Assembly (NCBI GenBank): GCA_029551145.1
Contig: JAKPGA010000005.1
Span: 1 to 64,000 of the forward strand
Source: Thermotogota bacterium
GTDB lineage: Bacteria > Thermotogota > Thermotogae > Thermotogales > DSM-5069
Direction of reading: 5' to 3'
Length of the DNA stretch: 64,000 nucleotides
The notes below the pieces were generated by a model. It worked only from the letters and a program-made list of their open reading frames with translations. It was not told where the DNA came from and did no database searches. How positions within the stretch are numbered: position 1 is the first letter of the stretch; every line of letters starts with the position of its first letter. The position numbers and the translations under genes are program-made. Below, piece after piece: positions 26,809 through 35,367 of the stretch.

Positions 26809-26899
26809 TGGCGGAGAGGGTGGGATTTGAACCCACGGGTGAGTTTTGCCCACCACACGCTCTCCAGGCGTGCGCCTTAGACCGCTCGGCCACCTCTCC
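26809..26899 (-). tRNA. tRNA-Ser (anticodon GGA)
   Basis: The 91-base class II tRNA has a 7-bp acceptor stem (GGAGAGG/CCTCTCC), discriminator G and an encoded CCA. A long variable arm is present, the T-arm reads GGGTTCAAATCCC, and the anticodon loop contains GGA flanked by CCT and GAG. It reads UCC and UCU serine codons. A promoter lies just upstream (26924-26952). Confidence 0.95.
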
Positions 26900-26923
26900 T
26901 GAATCTAATTCCTCGCAGAATAA

Positions 26924-26952
26924 TTTATATCATAAATGAGAAAGATTCGCAA
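26924..26952 (-). promoter_or_regulatory. Promoter of tRNA-Ser (and possibly rimP-nusA-fur)
   Basis: On the minus strand TTGCGA (26947-26952) is 17 bases from TATAAA (26924-26929). The predicted start is within about 20 bases of the mature tRNA 5' end. No other promoter is apparent before rimP. Confidence 0.55.
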
Positions 26953-26955
26953 GTA

Positions 26956-28929
26956 TCATTGTAATTTCTTGACCACAAAGGTGCCCCCAACATTTGATCC
27001 CTGTATTACATAGCTACCTTGAATCGATGTGCCTTGAACCGTTCCTGTGAACACCACAACATACTGCATTTGGTAATACTCGGACACGACAGTTGCGGTT
27101 ATCTTTACAGAGTTACCTGAGATGGTTCCAGTAAACTGCCCGTAGTCTGAATCGTCAACATATATATCTCCTTGAACTTTACTACCCGACTGCTGAATGC
27201 TGAACTCAATGGTGCCCTGCTGACCAGTTGAAGAATTCCTGTAATTTCCTGTGTAGTTTCCCGAAAGATTCACAGTGGCACCTGTCCCGGGAGTAGTACC
27301 TTGCTGAGTTTGCTGGGTTGGTTGTGTTTGTTGAGTTGTTTTTTGCTCTGGCAAGGTATAGCCCCAGTCCTTCAAGATGTTTGTCGGCAAGGAAGGTAAT
27401 TCAGGTGGCAAGATTCCTTGTCTTTGAAGCTCAGCAACATCCACAACAAAGAATTTACCAAATTCAAGTTTCTTCAACGTTTCTGATGCCGTTTCAACTG
27501 CTTTCTCAAAGGACAAGCTCTTGCCGACCGCAGGACCGCCAAGACCAGTCGATTTTATAGGGAGCAGACCTCCGGAAGGGAGCTGTATCACTGGAAAGGC
27601 ATGACCTGGTATCACCACAACATATCCCTTCAGGCTCACAGCTTGACACACAGCCGCGAAAAGAATCGAAAGATCTATGCATGTGCCTGCTTTGTCTTTC
27701 AAGACATCCCTTGGAAACTTTATATCTTGACCCAATGAAGAGTACTCAACTAAGAAGGTTGATGGTGTCTGATACGAAATACCATTGTGAACAGAAAGCT
27801 CATACAAAGCTTTGCAGAAAGCCACGGCGTCTTCATCTTTTGAAGCGGCTGCGACACCTCCCGAGTACTGGCTCACCAGGCCCGCATAACTTTTCACAGG
27901 ATCATCGAGATGTGTTACAAAAGCGGCTATGAGTGGTGTGTTTGAGAAATTATCAATCCATGAGCCTGTTCTTTCTTCTTCAGGAACATTTGAGAACTCG
28001 AATTGGTTTATTCCCAGAACTTGTACTCTTTTTGTTATCGTATCTGTATAGACTTTGTTCGAGCGATCTTTATAACTGTATTTTATTTGCAGATCACAGG
28101 GAGTCTGTGACTTCAACTGCACCACCGTTGAAGATATTATCGGATAATACAGATCCACCACTGCTCCGCCCGGCACAACGACATCATAGATACTCTCGGC
28201 GGACCACGAAGCATAATCGCCGAGTTTGTAGGATATTCTCAGATCCAAGACATCACCTTGGCCGTTGTTCACAAAGACTGTCTTCGCTATCCAGTAAGCA
28301 CCGTCCATGACTTCCGGCATGCCATAGAGTTTGTACAATGAAGACATGATTCTGGGTTTCACCTTCACGCTCACTTCTGCACTCACCTTACCCGATATGT
28401 TCTTGCGTTTCATAGAGTAGGAGAAAACGCCTGTCGATGGATCATACTTGAAGTCAGAGCAGTCCTTTGGCAGATACAGTTTCATGGTCATAAAGGCGAC
28501 TTCTTCCGAAGTTATAGGTTGCACAACCACAAATATCGCCTGTCTGGGATCTGAATGAATTTGCTCCGCATCCTTTCCCAAGTTGAATTCCCATCGTTGC
28601 CTTTTGCTCACGCACGCTCCCAACACCTTTGACTCAATCAGAATAGTGTTTTTTGCGTCGTCGTAATTCACCTTTGTATCCCTCATCTCAAAGACGCTAC
28701 TGAAGGTGGTCAAGTTTCTCACCATAAGATATGGGTTTGGATAGGCATTCTTCACCTGAAGGTACAGCGCGTTGGTTGGAAAAACCCATTTGAGCGACAG
28801 ACCCATGTTACCTTTTTCATCGATTGTTGCTTCGCCATAAATTTTTATCGTGTTCAGTTTTGTCAGTTGGAATCCCGCGACGGATATGGCAAGCAGAGTC
28901 AAAGCAAGGAGCATGACAGCCCTTTTCAT
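26956..28929 (-). CDS. Secreted protein with transglutaminase-like domain
   Basis: This 657-residue protein has a signal peptide (MKRAVMLLALTLLAISVAG). Beta-rich N-terminal domains follow, then a transglutaminase-fold core with the Cys of KAGTCIDLSILFAA and the His of PGHAFPV. A Gln/Thr linker (about 535-560) and a C-terminal all-beta domain of about 100 residues rich in Gly, Ser and Tyr complete the chain. Such domains act as proteases, amidases or crosslinking enzymes outside the cell; the substrate is unknown. The ATG at 28929 follows a GGGGGGG site and precedes the signal sequence. It follows the glycosylase gene on the same strand. Confidence 0.7.
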   Translation of the reverse strand: MKRAVMLLALTLLAISVAGFQLTKLNTIKIYGEATIDEKGNMGLSLKWVFPTNALYLQVKNAYPNPYLMVRNLTTFSSVFEMRDTKVNYDDAKNTILIESKVLGACVSKRQRWEFNLGKDAEQIHSDPRQAIFVVVQPITSEEVAFMTMKLYLPKDCSDFKYDPSTGVFSYSMKRKNISGKVSAEVSVKVKPRIMSSLYKLYGMPEVMDGAYWIAKTVFVNNGQGDVLDLRISYKLGDYASWSAESIYDVVVPGGAVVDLYYPIISSTVVQLKSQTPCDLQIKYSYKDRSNKVYTDTITKRVQVLGINQFEFSNVPEEERTGSWIDNFSNTPLIAAFVTHLDDPVKSYAGLVSQYSGGVAAASKDEDAVAFCKALYELSVHNGISYQTPSTFLVEYSSLGQDIKFPRDVLKDKAGTCIDLSILFAAVCQAVSLKGYVVVIPGHAFPVIQLPSGGLLPIKSTGLGGPAVGKSLSFEKAVETASETLKKLEFGKFFVVDVAELQRQGILPPELPSLPTNILKDWGYTLPEQKTTQQTQPTQQTQQGTTPGTGATVNLSGNYTGNYRNSSTGQQGTIEFSIQQSGSKVQGDIYVDDSDYGQFTGTISGNSVKITATVVSEYYQMQYVVVFTGTVQGTSIQGSYVIQGSNVGGTFVVKKLQ

Positions 28930-28983
28930 AGGATATCCCCCCCTTGTGAGGTACCAACGTACTTCTGACTTATGATACCACAA

Positions 28984-29646
28984 TCAATTCTTGGTGCTAA
29001 GAATAGAGTATTTGCAGAACATTCCTATGCAGCAATCGCCACACTTTGGTTTATTTTTCAAACAGATCTGTTTCACATGTCTCACTATCAATGCATGGTA
29101 TTCTTTGTAACACTGAAGATCTGAAGAGATTCCATGAAAAAGACTCTGGATTTCTTCATAATCAGCTTCTCCACAAACCACTTCAAGCCTTTGAAGTAGC
29201 CTTCTTGTGTAATTGTCAACAACAAAGATTGGTTTGTCAAAAGCGTAGAGAAGTATCGAGTCGGCTGTCTCTTTGCCAACGCCGTTCACTGACAAGAGTT
29301 CTTCTCTCTTGATCTGAGCAGCAGTTTTCTTGAAATCAAAATCGTACTTTCTCAACAATTCGATCAGGTTTTTCAACCTTTTGGCTTTCAAGTTGTAAAA
29401 ACCGGCTGGTCTTATGAACTGTGCAAGTTCCTGTTCTGAGAGTTTGTAAAGCCTTTCAGGCTCAAGGAGATTGTTCAATTTCAGATTCTGTATAGCCTTT
29501 TCGACGTTTTTCCAAGAGGTATTCTGCGTTAAGACGGCTCCAACGATTACCTCAAACCAATTATCTGCAGGCCACCAACCCTGCGGACCATATTCACTAT
29601 AGAGTAGATTGTATATCTCAAGCAAGAAATCTTTAAGCTGATCCAA
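28984..29646 (-). CDS. HhH-GPD DNA glycosylase with Fe-S cluster (Nth/MagIII-like)
   Basis: The protein has about 220 residues, with helix-hairpin-helix LLSVNGVGKETADSILLYA, catalytic Asp in VVDNYTRR and a C-terminal [4Fe-4S] loop (C-x6-C-x2-C-x5-C). Endonuclease III has Lys where this protein has Glu in GVGKETA, so it should be a monofunctional glycosylase, like the 3-methyladenine enzyme MagIII. The TTG at 29646 follows GAGAGGT and is preferred to the TTG at 29667, which has no ribosome binding site. It is divergent from the MFS gene. Confidence 0.8.
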   Translation of the reverse strand: MDQLKDFLLEIYNLLYSEYGPQGWWPADNWFEVIVGAVLTQNTSWKNVEKAIQNLKLNNLLEPERLYKLSEQELAQFIRPAGFYNLKAKRLKNLIELLRKYDFDFKKTAAQIKREELLSVNGVGKETADSILLYAFDKPIFVVDNYTRRLLQRLEVVCGEADYEEIQSLFHGISSDLQCYKEYHALIVRHVKQICLKNKPKCGDCCIGMFCKYSILSTKN

Positions 29647-29705
29647 TCTGACCTCTCCCGAGTACAAATAATACCAAAGATAGATGCCTGTCTTTCGAAC
29701 AGATC

Positions 29706-29735
29706 TTGACGGTATATGGTATGCTGGTGTATAAC
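29706..29735 (+). promoter_or_regulatory. Promoter of the MFS transporter gene
   Basis: TTGACG (29706-29711) and TATAAC (29730-29735) are 18 bases apart, 22 bases before the chosen GTG start. The match to a sigma-70-type promoter is good. It lies in the nth/MFS divergent gap. Confidence 0.5.
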
Positions 29736-29757
29736 TGCCAGCGGTGGGGGTGAGTTG

Positions 29758-31014
29758 GTGAGAACGATTGATAAGAAGAATTTGAACCTTTGGCTCTTTG
29801 TGAGTGGTAGATTTGAATCTCTCCTTGGATGGGCTGCGCTTATGGTAGCTCTCCCCCTGTACATTCTCGATTTGACAGGTTCCGGAACTATGATGGGAGT
29901 CTTTGTGCTCGTTGGGAATCTACCGAGGTTCTTCATACTTCCTTTTGCTGGCGTTATAGGTGACAGATTCAACAGGAAGCATCTGATGGTCTATCTTGAT
30001 TTAACCAAAGCAACCGCGTTGATATTCGCCTACCTCTTTGCCATTGCAAACAAATTAACCTTGCCAGTTTTGCTCGGGTTCTACGGTGTTTTTGGAGTCA
30101 TAAATGCGCTTTTTGATGCGCCAACCAGCGCCATGTTTGCAGATTTGGTCGAAGCACAAAAACTGAGACAGGCAATGTCATTGAACTCTGCTGCTACTTC
30201 TATCGCTCAGATGATAGGACCTGTGGTGGGTGGTTTGCTTTATGGTTCAGTGGGAATGAGAAATGTGCTTTTGTTCACCGCTCTTTTTTATCTTCTTTCA
30301 GCTCTTAGTGAAGTTTTCATCCGCTACGAACACAAGAGAAAGGATAGCACGATCAAGGTGTTCAAGGAAATCGCGGATGGAGTCAGATTTCTGTTTGGAC
30401 ACAGGGGATTGAGATTTCTCTTTTCTTTTGCAGCGCTTTTGAATTTCATTGGCGCTCCACTGTTTGGCGTTGTCTTTCCATACATATTCAGGCAGGAGCT
30501 TCGTTTCCCAGCTCAGGCTTTCGGTTTGATTGAAACGGTTTTCATGGTTGGAACACTTGTTGGAAGTGTGCTTGTCGGCACGGTGTTATCAAAATGGAGT
30601 TCCAAAAGATTGGTTGTACTTGGTTTGATTTTCCAATCTTTCATAGGCTGTCTCATGTCTGTGGTGTTGTGGCAGGTAAGATCAAGTGGTATGGCACTGA
30701 TCGCTGTGGTTTCTTACATACCACTTTTCTTGATAGGTGTTCTAAACATGGCAATAAACATCCCGATAGGTGCGAACCTGCAGATGCTTGTCCCCTCTGA
30801 AATAAGGTCGAGGGTTTTATCGATTCTGAGTTTGGTATCGAATGGTTTAACCCCTATTGGATCTGTGATCGCTGGTGTGTTAATCGATAGAATGAACTCC
30901 TTTTTCTTCTTCTTTGTGCTAAGCTTGATTCTCTTTGTGATCTCCATGGCTTTTGTCTTTATCGCACCCAAGGAAGCCTTTCTTTCACCTGAGAGTTCTT
31001 CGGTATCAAATTAG
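29758..31014 (+). CDS. Major facilitator superfamily transporter
   Basis: The 418-residue transporter has about 12 transmembrane segments. The MFS motif-A-like loop GDRFNRKHLM lies between helices 2 and 3. The overall pattern fits the MFS_3/enterobactin-exporter (EntS)-like drug efflux group. The substrate cannot be told from sequence. The GTG at 29758 is five bases after GGGGTGA; upstream in-frame codons have no ribosome binding site. The next gene, a DUF4438 protein, begins 40 bases downstream and may be co-transcribed. Confidence 0.8.
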   Translation: MRTIDKKNLNLWLFVSGRFESLLGWAALMVALPLYILDLTGSGTMMGVFVLVGNLPRFFILPFAGVIGDRFNRKHLMVYLDLTKATALIFAYLFAIANKLTLPVLLGFYGVFGVINALFDAPTSAMFADLVEAQKLRQAMSLNSAATSIAQMIGPVVGGLLYGSVGMRNVLLFTALFYLLSALSEVFIRYEHKRKDSTIKVFKEIADGVRFLFGHRGLRFLFSFAALLNFIGAPLFGVVFPYIFRQELRFPAQAFGLIETVFMVGTLVGSVLVGTVLSKWSSKRLVVLGLIFQSFIGCLMSVVLWQVRSSGMALIAVVSYIPLFLIGVLNMAINIPIGANLQMLVPSEIRSRVLSILSLVSNGLTPIGSVIAGVLIDRMNSFFFFFVLSLILFVISMAFVFIAPKEAFLSPESSSVSN

Positions 31015-31054
31015 TCGGGTAGCAATTGTGTAGAATATTATCGAGGTGATGATT

Positions 31055-31936
31055 ATGAGAACGAACAAAGACAGGCTTGTCATGATCTCCGTTCAAGGTA
31101 CGATTGTGAAACCAGAACATTCGGGAAGACACTCGGTTTCTCACGATGGCAAACCTTTCATGTTGCCAGGTACTGGTGGAATAACCTACAACGTGAAGGT
31201 GGGGGACTGTGCCTTCGGGTGGGAGGTTGATCATGTCGAACCAGGAGTCTCAACGATTCTTGATCAAGAAAAGAGAGAGTCAGGACCAAACAGAGGGTAC
31301 AATTTCTACGCATGCATTGGAAACGAAGCAAAGGTAGTCACTGGAGATGCGAAGGGTGCCAAAGGTACCGTGACAGGCCATCACGGTGGTGCTGAACATG
31401 TCTTGATCGATTTTTCAGATGATGTACTCGAGAAACTGACTCTCGACGATAAGATACTGATCAAAGGTTATGGTCAAGGTCTGAAACTCTTGGATTATCC
31501 TGAAGTATCCGTTTATAATGTTGATCCAAACCTACTTGAAAAGATGGGAATAATTGAGAAAGACGGCGAACTTCACGTTCCAGTCGTCGCAGTGGTTCCA
31601 TCCTTTCTTATGGGATCTGGCATAGGTTCGACAAGCATGGGCACAGGAGACTACGATATTATGACTGCCGATGAAAAGACTCTCAAAGAACACGGCTTGG
31701 ATAAATTGAGATTTGGTGACATAGTCTACATACAAGACCACGACAATACCTTTGGAAGGTGTTATAGAAAGGGAGCGGCAACAATAGGCGTGGTTATACA
31801 CAGCGATTGCAAGTACGCTGGACATGGTCCCGGGGTTACCACCATAATGACCTGTGCCCAACCAAAGTTAAAGCCCATCATAAAGCCGGACGCAAACATT
31901 GCAAAGATACTCAAAATTGGTAGGTTCCGTGATTGA
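31055..31936 (+). CDS. DUF4438 family protein
   Basis: The 293-residue soluble protein matches the DUF4438 family seen in Thermotoga and Clostridia. Conserved blocks are MLPGTGGITYNVKVGD, GAKGTVTGHHGG, and the C-terminal HSDCKYAGHGPGVTTIM. No catalytic function is established to my knowledge. The His and Asp residues in the TGHHGG and IQDHDN segments could bind metal. The ATG at 31055 follows GAGGTGAT; the in-frame GTG/ATG further upstream overlap that site. A strong terminator follows directly. Confidence 0.75.
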   Translation: MRTNKDRLVMISVQGTIVKPEHSGRHSVSHDGKPFMLPGTGGITYNVKVGDCAFGWEVDHVEPGVSTILDQEKRESGPNRGYNFYACIGNEAKVVTGDAKGAKGTVTGHHGGAEHVLIDFSDDVLEKLTLDDKILIKGYGQGLKLLDYPEVSVYNVDPNLLEKMGIIEKDGELHVPVVAVVPSFLMGSGIGSTSMGTGDYDIMTADEKTLKEHGLDKLRFGDIVYIQDHDNTFGRCYRKGAATIGVVIHSDCKYAGHGPGVTTIMTCAQPKLKPIIKPDANIAKILKIGRFRD

Positions 31937-31960
31937 ACGCAGCCATCTGGCTGCGTTTTT
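31937..31960 (+). terminator. Rho-independent terminator after the DUF4438 gene
   Basis: ACGCAGCC (31937-31944), loop ATCT, then GGCTGCGT (31949-31956) and TTTT form an eight-pair GC-rich stem immediately after the stop codon. It separates this gene from the convergent beta-barrel gene. Confidence 0.85.
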
Positions 31961-31965
31961 ACACT

Positions 31966-32538
31966 CTAAAACTTATAACTTATTTTCAGGGAAATCGGTG
32001 TACTCAAAGACCTGAGCGAAACACCTCTGTTCAGAATACTCAGATCATGAAATCTGGCACCGACTCCAAATCCCACCGAAAACTGATCGCTGAGCTCCCA
32101 TAGGAAATCGACCTTCCCGGTGTAGATCCATCCTTGAAAGTTACTGGTTCCTGACATATTAAAGCCTGCCAAGCTACCTGTGGGACCTGCGATGACAAAG
32201 ATGACGCCACCACTCACTTGAGAAATAGCATCGAGAAAATCAAAGGTGAAACTTGGAGACAGACCCACACAGATCAAGTTTGAATTCACAGAACCAAGGT
32301 TGGTTGCAACACTCATGTTTAACAGACCAAAACTCACACCCATTCTCAAGCCTCTTTCAAGGCCATAATCGAATCCAATTTGCATACCGTAATCTGTCAG
32401 AGTCTTGACCTGCTTCTTGTCAGGGGCGTAGAGTTCATTATATATGGAAAAACCCAATGATGTGTCAAACCAAAAATAGATCTCGCCCAGCATGAGAGTG
32501 GATAAGATGAGTATGAAAACCACGCTGATCCTTTTCAT
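31966..32538 (-). CDS. Probable small outer-membrane beta-barrel protein
   Basis: The 190-residue protein has a signal peptide (MKRISVVFILILSTLMLGE). Amphipathic alternating strands follow (for example YGMQIGFDYGLERG, QFSVGFGVGARFH), and the chain ends in Tyr-Lys-Phe, the terminal aromatic residue typical of outer-membrane barrels. An eight-stranded barrel is plausible. The ATG at 32538 follows AGGGGGTG; the open frame upstream of it is not coding-like. No operon partner is visible. Confidence 0.6.
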   Translation of the reverse strand: MKRISVVFILILSTLMLGEIYFWFDTSLGFSIYNELYAPDKKQVKTLTDYGMQIGFDYGLERGLRMGVSFGLLNMSVATNLGSVNSNLICVGLSPSFTFDFLDAISQVSGGVIFVIAGPTGSLAGFNMSGTSNFQGWIYTGKVDFLWELSDQFSVGFGVGARFHDLSILNRGVSLRSLSTPISLKISYKF

Positions 32539-32631
32539 CAGCAAACACCCCCTGTGAAGGATATTACCACGATTTGCCTCACTTTCCAAAAAGCACCATC
32601 AAATCAGCCGTATATCAATCGAAGCGAAGAT

Positions 32632-35016
32632 TTACAGATTGTTGTAGTCCGTTTTGTCTTCTTCTATTATTTTCAGAAAGACTTCTACAACCTTTGGGTC
32701 GAAGTGCTTGCCGCTCTGATCTTTGATGTAACGAACAGCCTCGTCCTTGGACCACGCTTTTCTGTATGGTCTATCGCTTGTCAATGCGTCGTAGACATCG
32801 GCTACGGCAAAGATTCTCGCCGAGAGTGGTATCTCTTGGCCCTTCAGTCCCCTTGGGTATCCACTTCCATCCCATTTTTCGTGATGACAATAGGGAATAT
32901 CCAACGCTGGTCTGAGATATTCTATTCGCGACAACATCTGATATGCGTAGACAGGATGCTTTTTCATGATCTCCCATTCTTGCTCTGTCAGTTTCCCCGG
33001 TTTCAGTAGGATCTGATCTGGTATGCCCATCTTGCCTATATCGTGTAACAATGCACCACGTTTTATATGTACTAATTCTTCTTTGCTTATGCCCATCTTT
33101 TTTGCTATCTTGAGTGTGAGCTCAGTTACCCTTTCGCTGTGACCTTCTGTTTCTTTGTCCCTAAGGTCCAATGCATACGCCCAACCTTCTATTGTGGCAT
33201 CATACGCATTCATCAAATCTACATTTCTCTTCTGAAGATCCTCAAACAATTTCGCGCTGTCGATCGCTATTGCAGTCTGCTGCGCAATCACTTGCAGGAA
33301 CTCAGACCATTCACCGTTCTCTTCGATTACCGAGCGGTTGAAAACTTCCAAGACTCCAAGCAGGTGGCCTTTGGCTATCAGGGGAACACCGGCATAGAAG
33401 ACAAAACCTTCCTTGGAAAACAATTCTTTTCTGTCACAAAACCGTTTGTTTTGTTCACAAAACTCGCAGAAATCACCGTCGATCTTGATCGGCCTTTTGT
33501 TCAGAGCGATCTGCCCAATTAAGCCAGTACCTGATTTAATCGGCCCAAGATTCGGCTTCCCGGTGCGAAAGCCCCTGCCGGCAGCGTATTCAAAGGTCAT
33601 CGTGTGTTCATCGAACAGATATATGTCTGCCGCGTGCACCCTCAACTGGTGTATCACTTGATCGAGCAAGACACTCAAAACAACATTCAAGTCTGTACTT
33701 GCGCTTATGGCCTTGTCGATTTGATGAAGTGCCTGGATCCTGCCAAGTCTTTTTTGGAGTTCTTCAAAAAGCCTTGAATTTTCCAGCGATGCCGCTGCCA
33801 AATGTGAAATAACTCTGATCTGTTCGATCTTCTCTGTGCTGAAAAAGCCGTATTTGTCGCTGTACAGAACAAGTACTCCAAAGACACCGAAGGGGCTGAT
33901 CAAAGGAAAGGAGAGCACTGTTTTAAGACCAAATGGCGCTATCTTGTCCTTCCAAGCTTTGAATCTCTCATCAGTCATCGTGTCTTCTATGAGCTGATAT
34001 TCACCTGTTTTGATAGATCTTCCCACAGCTCCCTGTGCATACGGGCTGTCATCCCAGCGAATGATCAAATCTCTGACGTAAGGATGATCCTCAGGACATG
34101 AAGCAACTATTTTCACACTTCTATCGGGTGCCGCATAACCCACAAATGCCAAGGGGACACCCAAGATCTCGACGCACTTCTGTGTAAGAATCTTTGCTCG
34201 TTTAGAGACATTCGGCTCTTGCAAGGTGAGTTGCTCGGCAATCTTGTACAGATTTCTTGATAACTCAAGCTGTTCAGTGAGCTTTTGCTGTGTTTGTTTC
34301 AATTCAGTTATGTCAAGCCCGGCGCTCAAAGTTCCAATTACTTTCCCAGAATCGTCCTTTATCGCTGTATTTCTCCAAACTATGATTCTTTCGGTTCCAT
34401 CCTTTGAGAGTATCGGATTTTCGTGATAACTGTAATCGCCGTTGACTTGATCCTTAACTTGTTCAAAATAGTTGGTGAGACCATTTCTTACCCCGTTTGA
34501 GATGAAATGCTTAAACCAGTTCTTGCCAATAATCTCTTGTTGCGAATAACCCAGGATCTCACAAGTCTTTTTGTTAGCCAGAGTCACGTTCCCTTCACTG
34601 TCAAGGCCAACGATCATAACTTGAACCAGGTCAAAATACCTGCTGAACTGCTCAAAAAGTCTTCTGTATTTCTCTCCTGTCTCTTTGAGATTCTCTCTCT
34701 GTGCATCCAAGTACTTGAACACCAATCCCATCATCACACCGTACGCAGAAAACAGTATCAAACCAGACAAAACATAAATCCAGTCAAGCCTATGGTGGTA
34801 CCCATAAAGGAAAATGACCGAACTGATCAATGAAGAAATTATCCCGCCCCATAGCTTCCAAAGATAAACAGAACCAACCACTGCGAAAAACAGCAGTAAA
34901 ACCTCTATTACAGCAATACCTACATCGAAAAACACAAGTGCGAAAGCGATCAAAAAGGCAGACAATATACATATTGTCAGAGATATGGACATTCTGATCT
35001 TTTCAGTATCTTTCAA
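32632..35016 (-). CDS. Membrane PAS-GAF-GAF-HD-GYP signalling protein
   Basis: The 794-residue protein has about four N-terminal membrane helices (10-100), a PAS domain (about 120-240), GAF1 (255-415), GAF2 (430-590) and a C-terminal HD-GYP phosphodiesterase (600-790). The active-site residues are intact: HD at 658-659, HHE at 711-713 and GYP at 719-721. HD-GYP enzymes hydrolyse cyclic di-GMP. GAF2 holds an unusual cysteine cluster, Cys517, Cys520 and Cys527. The TTG start lies about 11 bases after GGAG, a long spacing. The gene is single. Confidence 0.88.
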   Translation of the reverse strand: MKDTEKIRMSISLTICILSAFLIAFALVFFDVGIAVIEVLLLFFAVVGSVYLWKLWGGIISSLISSVIFLYGYHHRLDWIYVLSGLILFSAYGVMMGLVFKYLDAQRENLKETGEKYRRLFEQFSRYFDLVQVMIVGLDSEGNVTLANKKTCEILGYSQQEIIGKNWFKHFISNGVRNGLTNYFEQVKDQVNGDYSYHENPILSKDGTERIIVWRNTAIKDDSGKVIGTLSAGLDITELKQTQQKLTEQLELSRNLYKIAEQLTLQEPNVSKRAKILTQKCVEILGVPLAFVGYAAPDRSVKIVASCPEDHPYVRDLIIRWDDSPYAQGAVGRSIKTGEYQLIEDTMTDERFKAWKDKIAPFGLKTVLSFPLISPFGVFGVLVLYSDKYGFFSTEKIEQIRVISHLAAASLENSRLFEELQKRLGRIQALHQIDKAISASTDLNVVLSVLLDQVIHQLRVHAADIYLFDEHTMTFEYAAGRGFRTGKPNLGPIKSGTGLIGQIALNKRPIKIDGDFCEFCEQNKRFCDRKELFSKEGFVFYAGVPLIAKGHLLGVLEVFNRSVIEENGEWSEFLQVIAQQTAIAIDSAKLFEDLQKRNVDLMNAYDATIEGWAYALDLRDKETEGHSERVTELTLKIAKKMGISKEELVHIKRGALLHDIGKMGIPDQILLKPGKLTEQEWEIMKKHPVYAYQMLSRIEYLRPALDIPYCHHEKWDGSGYPRGLKGQEIPLSARIFAVADVYDALTSDRPYRKAWSKDEAVRYIKDQSGKHFDPKVVEVFLKIIEEDKTDYNNL

Positions 35017-35367
35017 ATGAATTCAAACTCCTTTCGCACAAGTTATTACTCGGTATGCCCAACATTCTGTTGGCACTGAGTATCAGGTTTATCTATATTG
35101 TACCATCTGTTTTCCTTCAGCCCTGAATATAGTTCTTATTCGCATCTAACATGGGCTTCACGAATCTTTGGCTGATCAAATCGTTTATTTTGACCTTTTT
35201 ACGATACACGGATGTCACAAGCCATCTACTCACTTCGGTTGAAAGTTACCTATTATAGAATGATCTGTCTTGTTCGTTTCATTGCTGCAAGGAACGGAAA
35301 ACGGTATCGGTTGATCGAAGAACATATTGTGTGTTTTATAATTGTCAATTGTGAGGAGGTGGTAGAG
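35017..35367. other. 351-base divergent intergenic region
   Basis: No gene is supported here; the open frame running into the binding-protein gene from 35212 lacks a ribosome binding site and a signal peptide start. It holds an imperfect inverted repeat (TACTC 35047-35051 with GAGTA 35078-35082, and CCAACA with TGTTGG inside) in the HD-GYP leader. A TATAAT lies at 35337-35342 before the transporter gene, overlapped by the palindrome AATTG-T-CAATT (35340-35350). GGAGGT (35355-35360) is the ribosome binding site. Confidence 0.45.

Noticed and set aside
26801-26899. RimP reading frame extending into the tRNA gene
   Set aside because: The open frame continues by chance; the ATG at 26762 with AGAGGTGA begins conserved RimP sequence.
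35212-35367. N-terminal extension of the binding-protein gene
   Set aside because: The extension lacks a ribosome binding site and would place the signal peptide internally; the TTG at 35368 behind GAGGAGG is much better.
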